Below, piece after piece: positions 24,430 through 32,736 of a stretch of 44,916 nt of DNA. The notes beneath the pieces are model-generated. The model did not search any database. It saw nothing but the letters and a program-made list of their open reading frames with translations, and was not told the DNA's origin. Position 1 is the stretch's first letter, and every line of letters begins with the position of its first letter. The stretch is from GCA-002715885 sp045561575 (GTDB lineage: Bacteria; Bacteroidota; Bacteroidia; Flavobacteriales; BACL11), in assembly GCA_045561575.1 (NCBI GenBank), contig JBJKXM010000037.1:1-44916 (forward strand), read 5' to 3'. Both the position numbers and the translations under genes were made by a program.

Positions 24430-26898
24430 TTGAAAGTCAGATATTTTACACTCATTATTTTGTTATTAACAGGATTGATTGAAAAAACTCATGCTTTCAG
24501 TGTTATCTCAGATACAGTTCAGAATGAAAAAACAAAATCAAATTTCACTTTTGAAGATGAAATTATCAAAGATGCCAAGGACTCAATTAAAATTGATTTA
24601 AATAACAAAAAAATTTTCTTGTATGGAAAAGCAAAAATCAAATATCAAAATATTACTATTGAATCTGGATTTATTGAAATTGATTGGAATACAAGTGTAA
24701 TAACTGCTAGACCAATAACAGATTCACTAGGTAAAAATATTCAAACTCCATTTTTCAAGGAAGGTAATGAATCATTTAATGCTCAAGAGATAAAATATAA
24801 TCTTAAAACTAAAAAAGGAATAATCAAAAAAATCAAAACTAAAGAAGGTGAAGGTTTTATTTTAGGTGAAAAAGTAAAAAAAACAAATGAAGATATTTTT
24901 TATTTAAACAAAGGAGATTTTACAACTTGTAATCATGAAAAACCTCACTTTTCAATTAGAGCAAAAAAAATTAAAGTAATTCCTGGTGATAAAATAATAA
25001 CAGGACCGGCATATTTAAGATTATTTAATTTTCCAACTCCACTAGCTTTACCATTTGGTTATTTTCCAAATAATCAAAAAAAGAGCTCCGGTTTAATTTT
25101 TCCATCATATGGAGAATCTGCCAATTTAGGTTTCTTTTTGAAAGATGGAGGTTACTATTTTACCCTTTCAGAAAAAGCTGACCTTTCTTTAAAAGGTGAT
25201 ATATATTCAAAAGGAAGTTGGGGGGTAAAATCTCTTTTTAGATATAAAGAAAGATATAAATATTCTGGAAATCTTGATTTTAGCTATGGAAATATAATTA
25301 ATAGTGAAAAAGGATTTCCAGATTTTAGTGTAAAAAAGGATTTTTTTGTTAGATGGAATCACAAACAAGATGCAAAGGCAAATCCATCTTTACAATTTTC
25401 AGCAAATGTTAATGCTGGAAGTAGCACTTATCATAGAAATAATACATTCAATTCAAATGAATATTTAAATAATACATTTCAATCAAGTGTAAATTTATCA
25501 AAGAGATGGGAAGGGACTCCATATTCTCTATCTGCAAATCTAAGGCATAATCAAAATACACAAACCAAAATAGTTAACTTATCTCTTCCAGATATTTCAT
25601 TTAACGTAAATAGAGTATTTCCTTTTAAAAATCTAGGGAAAAAAGGAAAAGATAGTTGGTTTCATAAAATAGGTATAAGCTATAGTAGTAATATTAGAAA
25701 TGATATATCCATTGCTGACTCACTCATTTTTTCAGATAAGTCTTTAAGATCTTTTAGAAATGGAATAAGACATAGTATTCCAATAAGCACATCAATCAAA
25801 GTATTAAAGTACTTTACATTTAGCCCAAGGATAAACTATACTGAAAGATGGTATACAAATCAAATTAATAAAAATTGGGATAGTTCAGATTCAACTTTAA
25901 TAACTGATACATTAAATAAATTTACTAGAGCTGGTGAATACAATATATCAGCAGGGTTAAATACTAAAATATATGGGTTAGTTCAATTTAAAAAAGGGAA
26001 AATTAAGGCTATTAGACATGTAATTACTCCTAATATTAGTTTTTCATATAAGCCTGATTTTTCAGAAAACAGGTATGGATATTATAGAAATGTAGAATTA
26101 GAAAATGGAAATATTCAAGAATACTCAATTATGCAAAATGGAATTTTTGGATCTCCTTCAAAAGGAAAACAAGGAAATATTATTCTAAATATCTCAAATA
26201 TTATTGAAGCCAAATTAAATTCCAAAAAAGATACCGCCCAAAAAATTAAAAAAATTAAAATTTTTGAAAATCTTAATGTTGGCTCATCTTATAACATATT
26301 TAATGATTCTCTTAACTTTAATGATATAAATTTAAATGCAAGAACTCGTCTTTTAGATGTAATTGACTTTACTTTTTCTAGTAGATATGATCCATATATT
26401 ACTAATAAAAACTTCAACAACAACCTAAATAAATATGAATTATTTGAAAATGGTAGATTAGCAAGATTTACTAATGCTAATGCAACTGTAGGTCTATCTA
26501 TATCTAATAATACTTTCTCAAAAAAGAAAGAAAGTGAAGAAGAAAAGAAATCAAAAATTAATTGGAGTTTTAATGCTAACTACTCAATAAATTATAATAA
26601 AGGATATAGGTCTTCTGAATATTCTGATACAAATCAAACACTAAATTTTTCTGGAGATTTAAAAATAACAGATAAATGGAAATTTAATTTTCAATCAGGA
26701 TATGATTTTGACACCAAAGAATTAACATATAGTTCAGTTAATATTTATAGAGATTTACATTGTTGGGAAATGATTTTAAATTTAATTCCAATTGGTTATC
26801 ATCGAAGCTACACATTTACAATAAGAGTTAAAGCAGCTATTTTACAAGATTTAAAGCTAGAAAGAAAAAAAGATTGGATCAATACTGATTTTAACTAA
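24430..26898 (+). CDS. lptD: LPS assembly outer-membrane protein LptD
   Basis: The protein has 822 residues if started at TTG 24430, where KVRYFTLIILLLTGLIEKTHA is a normal signal peptide; no ATG exists in frame. An OstA/LptA-like jelly-roll region is at about residues 40-190 (IKIDLNNKKIFLYGKAKIKY and ITIESGFIEIDW). The LptD barrel follows, with the conserved LPFGYFP at about residue 210 and IPFGYFPN-like segments, then many strands to the end. It inserts LPS into the outer leaflet, fitting with kdsA and kdsC in the window. Cysteines for the interdomain disulfides of the E. coli protein are few. The 3' end overlaps the trpG/pabA-like gene by 4 bp. Confidence 0.88.
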   Translation: MKVRYFTLIILLLTGLIEKTHAFSVISDTVQNEKTKSNFTFEDEIIKDAKDSIKIDLNNKKIFLYGKAKIKYQNITIESGFIEIDWNTSVITARPITDSLGKNIQTPFFKEGNESFNAQEIKYNLKTKKGIIKKIKTKEGEGFILGEKVKKTNEDIFYLNKGDFTTCNHEKPHFSIRAKKIKVIPGDKIITGPAYLRLFNFPTPLALPFGYFPNNQKKSSGLIFPSYGESANLGFFLKDGGYYFTLSEKADLSLKGDIYSKGSWGVKSLFRYKERYKYSGNLDFSYGNIINSEKGFPDFSVKKDFFVRWNHKQDAKANPSLQFSANVNAGSSTYHRNNTFNSNEYLNNTFQSSVNLSKRWEGTPYSLSANLRHNQNTQTKIVNLSLPDISFNVNRVFPFKNLGKKGKDSWFHKIGISYSSNIRNDISIADSLIFSDKSLRSFRNGIRHSIPISTSIKVLKYFTFSPRINYTERWYTNQINKNWDSSDSTLITDTLNKFTRAGEYNISAGLNTKIYGLVQFKKGKIKAIRHVITPNISFSYKPDFSENRYGYYRNVELENGNIQEYSIMQNGIFGSPSKGKQGNIILNISNIIEAKLNSKKDTAQKIKKIKIFENLNVGSSYNIFNDSLNFNDINLNARTRLLDVIDFTFSSRYDPYITNKNFNNNLNKYELFENGRLARFTNANATVGLSISNNTFSKKKESEEEKKSKINWSFNANYSINYNKGYRSSEYSDTNQTLNFSGDLKITDKWKFNFQSGYDFDTKELTYSSVNIYRDLHCWEMILNLIPIGYHRSYTFTIRVKAAILQDLKLERKKDWINTDFN

Positions 26899-27455
26899 TT
26901 CTCAACCCAATTCTTAATCATTTTAAGACCATTAGTAGTCATTATTGATTCAGGGTGAAACTGAACTCCTCTAACATCAAATTTTTTATGTTTAAAAGAA
27001 TAGATGTTACCGTAGTTATTTTCTGAAGTAATAATCAAATCCTCTGGAAAATTATTTTTATTTACAGACCATGAGTGATATAATCCAACATGAAATTTTT
27101 CAGGTAAACCATTAAAAATATAATCATTGTTAAAAACAGAAATTTCAGTAGAAACACCATGATTAACAATATTTAAATTTAATAAACTTGCTCCAAAAAA
27201 TTCAGCAATAGCTTGATGACCAAGACAAACTCCTAATAAAGGTTTATTAATTGAAGCTTCAATAATTTTAAATAAATTTTTGTGTTCTTTGGGTAGTCCG
27301 GGTCCTGGAGATAATATTATCTTATCAAATTCATCTAATTCAGGAAGATGAACATCATCATTTCTTACAACTTTAACAGAATTAGCAAATTGACAAGCAT
27401 AATGATATAAATTATAGGTAAATGAATCGTAATTGTCAACAATCAACAAATTCAT
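26895..27455 (-). CDS. Glutamine amidotransferase: anthranilate/aminodeoxychorismate synthase component II
   Basis: The 186-residue protein supplies ammonia from glutamine to a chorismate-using partner. The class I amidotransferase triad is visible: nucleophile Cys in LLGVCLGHQAIAE and His/Glu in GVQFHPESIMT. The N-terminus LIVDNYDSFTYNL and LSPGPGLP are typical of TrpG/PabA. No trpE, pabB or trpD is adjacent, so it may serve tryptophan synthesis, folate synthesis or both. It lies downstream of kdsC on the same strand with 4 bp between them. Confidence 0.92.
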   Translation of the reverse strand: MNLLIVDNYDSFTYNLYHYACQFANSVKVVRNDDVHLPELDEFDKIILSPGPGLPKEHKNLFKIIEASINKPLLGVCLGHQAIAEFFGASLLNLNIVNHGVSTEISVFNNDYIFNGLPEKFHVGLYHSWSVNKNNFPEDLIITSENNYGNIYSFKHKKFDVRGVQFHPESIMTTNGLKMIKNWVEN

Positions 27456-27459
27456 TTAA

Positions 27460-27918
27460 TTATAAGTAAAGATCAGCAAATTCTCTGAATGCACCTTCGC
27501 CTCCACGAGAATTTAGTTTAATAATACCAGGTATTGATTTAATTTTAGCAACTGCATTTTTTGGGCATGCACAAACACCAACTTCCGAAAGTAAACTAAA
27601 ACAGTTCAAGTCATCACCAACATATGCAATTTCAGAAATATTAATGTTTTCTTTAATACAGAAATCTTTTATAAACTGTAGTTTATCTTTTACACCATGA
27701 AAATCATAATCAAGCTTTAATTTACTTGCTCTATTTCTATTAATCATTCTGTCTTCTGAAGTTAAAATTCCAACCTTAAATCCTTTAGCTTGTAATAATT
27801 TCATACCCATCCCATCATAGCAATTGAATTTTTTAAATTCATCTCCAGATTCTGTGTAATACATACCTCCATCAGTTAAAACACCATCAACATCACTAAG
27901 AAAAATTTTTATTGCCAT
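27460..27918 (-). CDS. kdsC: KDO 8-phosphate phosphatase (KdsC-type HAD)
   Basis: This 152-residue C0-type HAD phosphatase, with no cap domain, has SDVDGVLTDGGMYY (nucleophile Asp9, acid/base Asp11), LTSED (motif II), a Lys in GVKDKL (motif III) and YVGDDLNC (motif IV). The tail RGGEGAFREFADLYL is the KdsC C-terminus that closes the active site. It would release phosphate from KDO 8-phosphate made by KdsA. Close relatives in Bacteroidota act on 9-phosphates of sialic acid-like sugars (KDN), so substrate is probable rather than proven; kdsA in the same window favours KDO. Confidence 0.87.
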   Translation of the reverse strand: MAIKIFLSDVDGVLTDGGMYYTESGDEFKKFNCYDGMGMKLLQAKGFKVGILTSEDRMINRNRASKLKLDYDFHGVKDKLQFIKDFCIKENINISEIAYVGDDLNCFSLLSEVGVCACPKNAVAKIKSIPGIIKLNSRGGEGAFREFADLYL

Positions 27919-27936
27919 AATTATTAAATATAAAAA

Positions 27937-29907
27937 CTAATATAAACTTAATTCAGTAACTTTTTGTTTTAATCTAGATTTTGCTAAAAAATTATTTTCC
28001 AAATCATTTGAAAAAGGTACTGGGGTATCTAAACTGGAACATCTTAGAACAGGCGCATCTAAATATTCAAAACAATTTTCTGAAATTAGCGAAGAAATAT
28101 CAGCTCCAAAACCACCAGTCATACAATCTTCATGTAAAACAAGAGCTTTACCCGTTTTTTTAACTGATTTATATATCATTTCTGTATCCAAAGGAATTAA
28201 GGTTCTCAAGTCAACTATTTCCACTGAGCAATTAATTTCATTTAAAAGTTCAAGTGCCCAATGTACACCCATACCATATGTTATAATTGTTAAATCATTA
28301 CCATCATTAACAATATTACCCTTTCCAAGTTCTATTGTGTAGAGTTCATCAGGAACATTTTCAGAAATACTACGATATAAAGCCTTGTGCTCAAAAAACA
28401 TAATAGGATTGGGATCATTTACTGAAGAAGCTAATAAGCCTTTTGCATCTTTTGGAAAAGCAGGATAAACTACTTTAAGACCAGCGGTATGTGTGAACCA
28501 TGATTCATTAGATTGTGAATGAAATGGTCCAGCTCCAACACCAGCTCCGGTGGGCATTCTTATTACAACATCAGCATTTTCATTCCATCTGTAATGTGAT
28601 TTTGCTAATAAATTTACAATTGGATTAAATCCTGTACTAACAAAATCAGCAAATTGCATTTCAACAATTGATTTAAATCCATTAATTGAAAGACCATAAG
28701 CAGCACTTACAATAGCAGATTCACAAATAGGGGTATTTCTTATTCTTGATTTGCCATATTTTTCTACAAAACCATCTGTAATTTTAAAAACACCACCATA
28801 TTCAGCAATGTCTTGGCCCATAATAACTAAGTTATTATGCAAATGAAAGCTTTGATTTAATGAGTCTGAAATAGCATCAATTAATCTCTTTTCGCTGACA
28901 CTACCATTAGAAATTGTTGTTTCGTGCTTAAACGGCTTAAAAACATCACTAATCTCTTTATTATTATATTGGGTTTGAGTTTCATTATCAGCATCTTGCC
29001 AAGAACTATTTATTTCTTCTTTTAATTCAGATTTTATTAAAGCAATTTCTTCAATGCTTAAAATATTTGATTCTATTAAAAAATTTTCATAATTAGAAAT
29101 GGGGTCTTTTTGAGACCATTTTTTCATTAGCTCCTCAGGAACATATTTTGTTCCAGAAGCTTCCTCATGACCTCTCATTCTAAATGTCAAACACTCAAGA
29201 ATAACTGGTCTTGGTTTTTTTATTATGTCTTTTTTTATTTCTATAATACTATTATATACTTCTAAAATATTATTTCCATCTATTGTATAAGCATCCATTC
29301 CGTATCCAATTCCTTTATCTGCAAAACTTTTACAGTTATATTGTTCTGAATTTGGAGTAGATAATCCATATCCATTATTTTCAATTATAAAAATCACGGG
29401 TAAATCCCAAACTGATGCTACATTTAGTGCTTCATGGAAATCGCCTTCGCTTGTACCCCCATCTCCAGTAAAGACAATTGTTGTTTTATTATTATTTTTT
29501 AACTTATTTGCTAAAGCTATACCGTCAGCAACACCTAGCTGAGGACCGAGATGAGAAATCATTCCAACAATATGATGTTCTTTTGATCCAAAGTGAAATG
29601 ACCTATCTCTTCCATTTGTAAAACCATTAATTTTTCCTTGAAATTGAGAGAAAAGTCGATTTAATGGCACTCCTTTTGAGGTAAAAACCCCTAGATTTCT
29701 ATGCATGGGTAAAATATACTCATCCTGATCTAATGCCATTGCTGCCCCTACAGAAATTGCTTCTTGACCAATACCAGAAAACCATTTTGATATTTTCCCT
29801 TGACGAAGGAGAATTAACATCTTCTCCTCTACCATTCTAGGTTTTAAAATACCCTTATATAATTCAATAAGAGTTGTATCATCAAATTTTTTTCTATTAA
29901 ACTTCAT
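27937..29907 (-). CDS. 2-oxoacid dehydrogenase E1, fused alpha and beta subunits
   Basis: This 656-residue thiamine-diphosphate enzyme decarboxylates a 2-oxoacid (branched-chain 2-oxoacids, or pyruvate). I use the ATG at 29907 (MKFNRKKFDDTTL). The alpha part (about 1-320) has the GDGGTSEGDFHEALN...ENN thiamine-binding motif. The beta part (about 335-656) has IMGQDIAEYGGVFKITDG and PICESAIVSAAYGLSI. Other organisms usually have two separate subunits, but the fused form is common in Bacteroidota. E2 and E3 genes are not nearby. It lies upstream of kdsC in the same direction. A -7 element is 51 nt upstream. Confidence 0.92.
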   Translation of the reverse strand: MKFNRKKFDDTTLIELYKGILKPRMVEEKMLILLRQGKISKWFSGIGQEAISVGAAMALDQDEYILPMHRNLGVFTSKGVPLNRLFSQFQGKINGFTNGRDRSFHFGSKEHHIVGMISHLGPQLGVADGIALANKLKNNNKTTIVFTGDGGTSEGDFHEALNVASVWDLPVIFIIENNGYGLSTPNSEQYNCKSFADKGIGYGMDAYTIDGNNILEVYNSIIEIKKDIIKKPRPVILECLTFRMRGHEEASGTKYVPEELMKKWSQKDPISNYENFLIESNILSIEEIALIKSELKEEINSSWQDADNETQTQYNNKEISDVFKPFKHETTISNGSVSEKRLIDAISDSLNQSFHLHNNLVIMGQDIAEYGGVFKITDGFVEKYGKSRIRNTPICESAIVSAAYGLSINGFKSIVEMQFADFVSTGFNPIVNLLAKSHYRWNENADVVIRMPTGAGVGAGPFHSQSNESWFTHTAGLKVVYPAFPKDAKGLLASSVNDPNPIMFFEHKALYRSISENVPDELYTIELGKGNIVNDGNDLTIITYGMGVHWALELLNEINCSVEIVDLRTLIPLDTEMIYKSVKKTGKALVLHEDCMTGGFGADISSLISENCFEYLDAPVLRCSSLDTPVPFSNDLENNFLAKSRLKQKVTELSLY

Positions 29908-29958
29908 CAACAATTAATCTTAGCTCAAAAGTATTGAATAATTCTTTACTTTGTACAA

Positions 29959-29966
29959 CAAAACTA
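29959..29966 (-). promoter_or_regulatory. -7 element (TAGTTTTG) upstream of E1 gene
   Basis: On the minus strand this reads TAGTTTTG, an exact TAnnTTTG match, 51 nt before the E1 ATG. A CAA on the plus strand that could be a -33 TTG is only 12 nt away, so the -33 part is not supported. Confidence 0.35.
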
Positions 29967-30015
29967 ATCTAATGAGCACAAAAAAATTAAAGTTTTTAAT
30001 TAAAGAATAAATAAA

Positions 30016-30888
30016 TTGAAAACTAAATTTATAGTTAATCCAATTGCTGGAACTGGTAAACAAAATAATATTGAGAAAAGTATTTTAAAATATATTGACA
30101 AAAATATTTTTGATTTTGATATTGAATATACAGTTAAATCTAATCATGCAACCGAGATTTCTAAAAAAGCAGTTAAGGAAAAATATGATCTCGTTGTTGC
30201 TATAGGTGGAGATGGTACAGCAAGTGAATGTGCAATTGGTTTAATTGGCAGTAAAACAGCAATGGCAACTATACCTTGTGGTTCAGGAAATGGATTTGCA
30301 TATCATTTTAATATTAAACGCAATGTAGAAGATGCATTATTACAACTAAATGACAATAAAATTAAATTTATCGATAGTTGTCAAGCTAATAAATTAAATT
30401 TTATAAATGTTTCAGGAATTGGTTTTGATGCTCATATTGCTAGTTTATTTGCAAAAAATAAAAAAAGAGGTTTTTTCTCTTATATTAAATTAACATTAAA
30501 AGAAATATTTTATGAAGCTAAATTATACAATATTGAATATGAGGGAATCAAAAGAGAAGTAAGTGCGTTTGCTATTGTTTTTGCAAATGCAAGTCAATAT
30601 GGTAATGATGCCAGAATTGCGCCTAATGCTAAAGAAGATAATGGATTTATTGATTTTGTAATAATTAAAAAATTTCCTCATTGGAAAATCCCTCTCTTTC
30701 TAATTGATGTTATGAATGGTAAAACTCACTTGAACAAGAATGTTGAAATTATAAGAACAAAAAAAATGAAAATCGAATCTGATTTACCAATGGTACATTT
30801 AGATGGAGAAATAAAAAATCTTTCAAACCCAATAGAAATTAAATCCAGTCACAAAAATTTTAAAGTATTTGTTCCAAATGAAAAATAA
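30016..30888 (+). CDS. Diacylglycerol kinase family lipid kinase (YegS/BmrU-like)
   Basis: The 290-residue protein phosphorylates a lipid, probably diacylglycerol or a sphingoid-type lipid. The start codon is TTG (30016): a stop precedes it and the conserved KFIVNPIAGTGKQN begins immediately, so no later start is plausible. The nucleotide-binding GGDGT is in VVAIGGDGTASECA, followed by IPCGSGNGFAYHF. The C-terminal beta-sandwich ends with PMVHLDGE. Bacteroidota make sphingolipids, so a sphingoid substrate is possible. It overlaps the SUI1 gene by 11 bp. Confidence 0.9.
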   Translation: MKTKFIVNPIAGTGKQNNIEKSILKYIDKNIFDFDIEYTVKSNHATEISKKAVKEKYDLVVAIGGDGTASECAIGLIGSKTAMATIPCGSGNGFAYHFNIKRNVEDALLQLNDNKIKFIDSCQANKLNFINVSGIGFDAHIASLFAKNKKRGFFSYIKLTLKEIFYEAKLYNIEYEGIKREVSAFAIVFANASQYGNDARIAPNAKEDNGFIDFVIIKKFPHWKIPLFLIDVMNGKTHLNKNVEIIRTKKMKIESDLPMVHLDGEIKNLSNPIEIKSSHKNFKVFVPNEK

Positions 30889-31210
30889 AAAAAAACTTAG
30901 CTATTACTCAACAAATCCTGACTTTAAGCCTGAAGAAATAACTGATTTCGATGATTTTAAAATAGACCCTAAAAATCAAAATTTAGAAGTTTGGATTGAT
31001 AAACATAGAGCTGGAAAAACAGCCGTAATTATAAAAGGTTTTATCGGTAATAATGATGACTTAAAATCATTAAGTAAAATGTTAAAGACAAAATGTGGTG
31101 TAGGTGGGAGTACTAAAAAGGGAGAAATAATAATACAGGGGGATGTAAGAGATAAAATAATGGATATACTAAAAGATCAAGGGTATAAATTTAAAAGAGT
31201 TGGAGGTTAA
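30878..31210 (+). CDS. yciH: Translation initiation factor SUI1/YciH family protein
   Basis: The 110-residue protein (start ATG 30878; a TTG nine bases earlier would add three residues) has the SUI1/eIF1 fold. It contains IDKHRAGKTAVIIKGFIG and the conserved core LKTKCGVGGSTKKGEI, then IIQGDVRDKIMDILKDQGY. Eukaryotic eIF1 monitors start codons; bacterial YciH has been linked to translation under stress, and its role is still unclear. It overlaps the lipid kinase gene, so the pair is probably cotranscribed. Its stop lies only 3 bp from the convergent tRNA-Leu. Confidence 0.93.
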   Translation: MKNKKKLSYYSTNPDFKPEEITDFDDFKIDPKNQNLEVWIDKHRAGKTAVIIKGFIGNNDDLKSLSKMLKTKCGVGGSTKKGEIIIQGDVRDKIMDILKDQGYKFKRVGG

Positions 31211-31213
31211 AAG

Positions 31214-31296
31214 TGCCCAGAGCGGGAGTCGAACCCGCACGTTCTTAGAACACATGACCCTCAATCATGCCTGTCTACCAATTTCAGCACCTGGGC
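31214..31296 (-). tRNA. tRNA-Leu (GAG)
   Basis: The 83-nt gene has an acceptor stem GCCCAGG with TCTGGGC, discriminator A, a T-arm GCGGGTTCGACTCCCGC, a long variable arm and an anticodon loop ATTGAGGG giving GAG. CCA is not encoded. It lies downstream of tRNA-Lys. Confidence 0.95.
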
Positions 31297-31318
31297 AATA
31301 GAACAAAAATAATAAAGA

Positions 31319-31338
31319 ATCCCGCATAAAAGCGGGAT
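31319..31338 (-). terminator. Hairpin between tRNA-Lys and tRNA-Leu
   Basis: ATCCCGC (31319-31325) pairs with GCGGGAT (31332-31338) across the loop ATAAAA. On the minus strand it is followed by TTCTTTATTATTTTTG, so it can act as a terminator after tRNA-Lys, an attenuating stop before tRNA-Leu, or a processing signal. Confidence 0.55.
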
Positions 31339-31349
31339 ATTAATATTTG

Positions 31350-31422
31350 TGACCTGGCTGGGGCTCGAACCCAGGACCCTCTCCTTAAAAGGGAGATGCT
31401 CTACCAACTGAGCTACCAGGTC
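31350..31422 (-). tRNA. tRNA-Lys (TTT)
   Basis: The 73-nt gene has acceptor stem GACCTGG/CCAGGTC, discriminator A, D-arm AGCTCAGTTGGTAGAGC, T-arm GGGTTCGAGCCC and an anticodon loop CTTTTAA giving TTT. CCA is not encoded. Confidence 0.96.
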
Positions 31423-31514
31423 TAATAAATCGGCTGCAAATATATTACTTTTCTTTTCTAAAAAACATTCTTTTAATTAAATATTTAATGAAAAAACAAA
31501 AAGAAATATTGAAC

Positions 31515-31522
31515 TATATTTG
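31515..31522 (+). promoter_or_regulatory. -7 element (TATATTTG) upstream of aroK
   Basis: This is an exact TAnnTTTG match ending 19 nt before the ATG at 31542. No TTG at -33 is evident. Confidence 0.4.
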
Positions 31523-31541
31523 GTAATAATTTTTGTTGATT

Positions 31542-32051
31542 ATGGAAAATATATATCTAGTAGGGTTTATGGGTTGTGGCAAGAGCACAATTGCAGAAAA
31601 ACTTTCAAAAGAAATTAACTTTAAACATATTGATACAGATACAATTATTGAAGAACAAAACTCTATGAGTATAAGTGAAATTTTTAAAAATAAAGATGAA
31701 AAATATTTTAGAAATGAAGAATACAAAGTACTTGAGAAGATTTTAAATCAAAAAAGAATAGTTGTTTCTACAGGAGGAGGATTTGTATGCAGTAGAGATA
31801 TAATGAATAAAATAAATAAAAGTAATCTATCCATATATTTGAAATTAACAGCAGATAACTTACACAAGAGATTAAAATTAAATTATAAAAAAAGACCCTT
31901 ACTTTCAAATATTAAAGAAGAAAAACTAAAGGAATTTATAAATAGCTTATTAATAAAAAGAGAAGAGTTTTATGCTAAAAGTAATATTGTAATAGACTGT
32001 AACGAATTAAATAAAGAAGAAATATTAAGAAAGATAAACACCCTGATCTGA
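31542..32051 (+). CDS. aroK: Shikimate kinase
   Basis: The 169-residue enzyme transfers phosphate from ATP to shikimate in aromatic amino-acid synthesis. The Walker A loop GFMGCGKST is at residues 8-16. The shikimate-binding Asp is in HIDTDTIIE, the central Arg in KYFRNEEYKVL, and the GGG motif in VVSTGGGFV. The lid Arg lies in KKRPLLSN. I use the ATG at 31542; the upstream TTG pair is not needed. Its last 27 bp overlap the end of the convergent phosphoribosyltransferase gene. The later pathway enzyme AroC is encoded at 37026-38093. Confidence 0.95.
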   Translation: MENIYLVGFMGCGKSTIAEKLSKEINFKHIDTDTIIEEQNSMSISEIFKNKDEKYFRNEEYKVLEKILNQKRIVVSTGGGFVCSRDIMNKINKSNLSIYLKLTADNLHKRLKLNYKKRPLLSNIKEEKLKEFINSLLIKREEFYAKSNIVIDCNELNKEEILRKINTLI

Positions 32052-32525
32052 TACAGATAAATCTACTCTAACATACTCCTTTAGGGTAGTAGACATAGAA
32101 TATCCTACATAATTAGCTTTTATAGGATATGTATTGTGATTTCTATCTACCAAAACTAAGACAGACATTTTTTTCAAAGGAGTGTTAAGAAAAGCCTTAC
32201 TACAATACATGAGTGTTCTTCCAGAGTATAAAACATCGTCAATCAAAATAACAGTTTTATTTTTGTATTCATCACTAGAAATTGACAGTGATATTTCATT
32301 ATGTGGATTTTCTCTATTAAAAGTAATTTTAGAAACACTAGGTTTTAAAGTTGATATTTTGCGTAAATTCTCATTTACAATATTTGCAATCAGTAAACCT
32401 TTATCTCCAATTCCAACTAAAAAGATATCATCTTCATTAAAATTATTTTCATAAATCTCCCAAGAAAGTCTTAAAATTATTTGTGAAATTTTAGATTTAT
32501 CTAATATTTTAATTTCATTTTTCAT
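32025..32525 (-). CDS. PyrR-like phosphoribosyltransferase
   Basis: This 166-residue type I phosphoribosyltransferase has the PRPP loop VILIDDVLYSGRT (about residues 91-103). The C-terminal VDRNHNTYPIKANYVGYSM with STTLKEYVRVDLS closely follows PyrR, which is both a uracil phosphoribosyltransferase and, in Gram-positives, an attenuation regulator. No PyrR-type attenuator or pyr gene is adjacent, so a regulatory role is unsupported. Its end overlaps aroK by 27 bp. A -7 element ends 4 nt from its ATG. Confidence 0.88.
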   Translation of the reverse strand: MKNEIKILDKSKISQIILRLSWEIYENNFNEDDIFLVGIGDKGLLIANIVNENLRKISTLKPSVSKITFNRENPHNEISLSISSDEYKNKTVILIDDVLYSGRTLMYCSKAFLNTPLKKMSVLVLVDRNHNTYPIKANYVGYSMSTTLKEYVRVDLSVSDQGVYLS

Positions 32526-32529
32526 ACTA

Positions 32530-32537
32530 CAAAATTA
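32530..32537 (-). promoter_or_regulatory. -7 element (TAATTTTG) upstream of PyrR-like gene
   Basis: On the minus strand this reads TAATTTTG with four bases (TAGT) before the ATG at 32525. A transcript starting near this element would be leaderless or nearly so. Confidence 0.4.
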
Positions 32538-32668
32538 ATTAAATTAGAATCATATTGAAAAAAAAATTAATTAAATAGAAAGATAATGCACATATTAAAC
32601 TTAACTATATTAATAATTTATATAATAATATTTAAACACCTGATTTACAATATTTTAATTATTTAAAT

Positions 32669-32681
32669 TGACATTTTGTCA
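32669..32681. promoter_or_regulatory. Inverted repeat TGACA-TTT-TGTCA in the 211-bp gap upstream of trmD
   Basis: TGACA and TGTCA are exact reverse complements separated by TTT, 55 bp upstream of trmD. It is a candidate regulator site in the largest non-coding gap of the window. The rest of the gap (32526-32736) is AT-rich with no gene that I can support. Confidence 0.3.
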
Positions 32682-32724
32682 TGTTACTTTTTTTATAAAT
32701 TTAAGATTAAATACATTAGTTTTT

Positions 32725-32732
32725 TAATTTTG
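32725..32732 (+). promoter_or_regulatory. -7 element (TAATTTTG) upstream of trmD
   Basis: This is an exact match with only four bases (TAAA) before the ATG at 32737, the same spacing as the divergent PyrR-like gene. A leaderless mRNA is implied if it is used. No -33 TTG is evident. Confidence 0.45.
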
Positions 32733-32736
32733 TAAA

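Noticed and set aside
27981..28163. 60-aa frame within the E1 gene
   Set aside because: Out-of-frame shadow of a conserved enzyme.
32586..32666. 26-codon frame in the gap upstream of trmD
   Set aside because: It encodes only Ile, Leu, Asn, Tyr and similar AT-codon residues, as expected by chance in AT-rich spacer; no other support.
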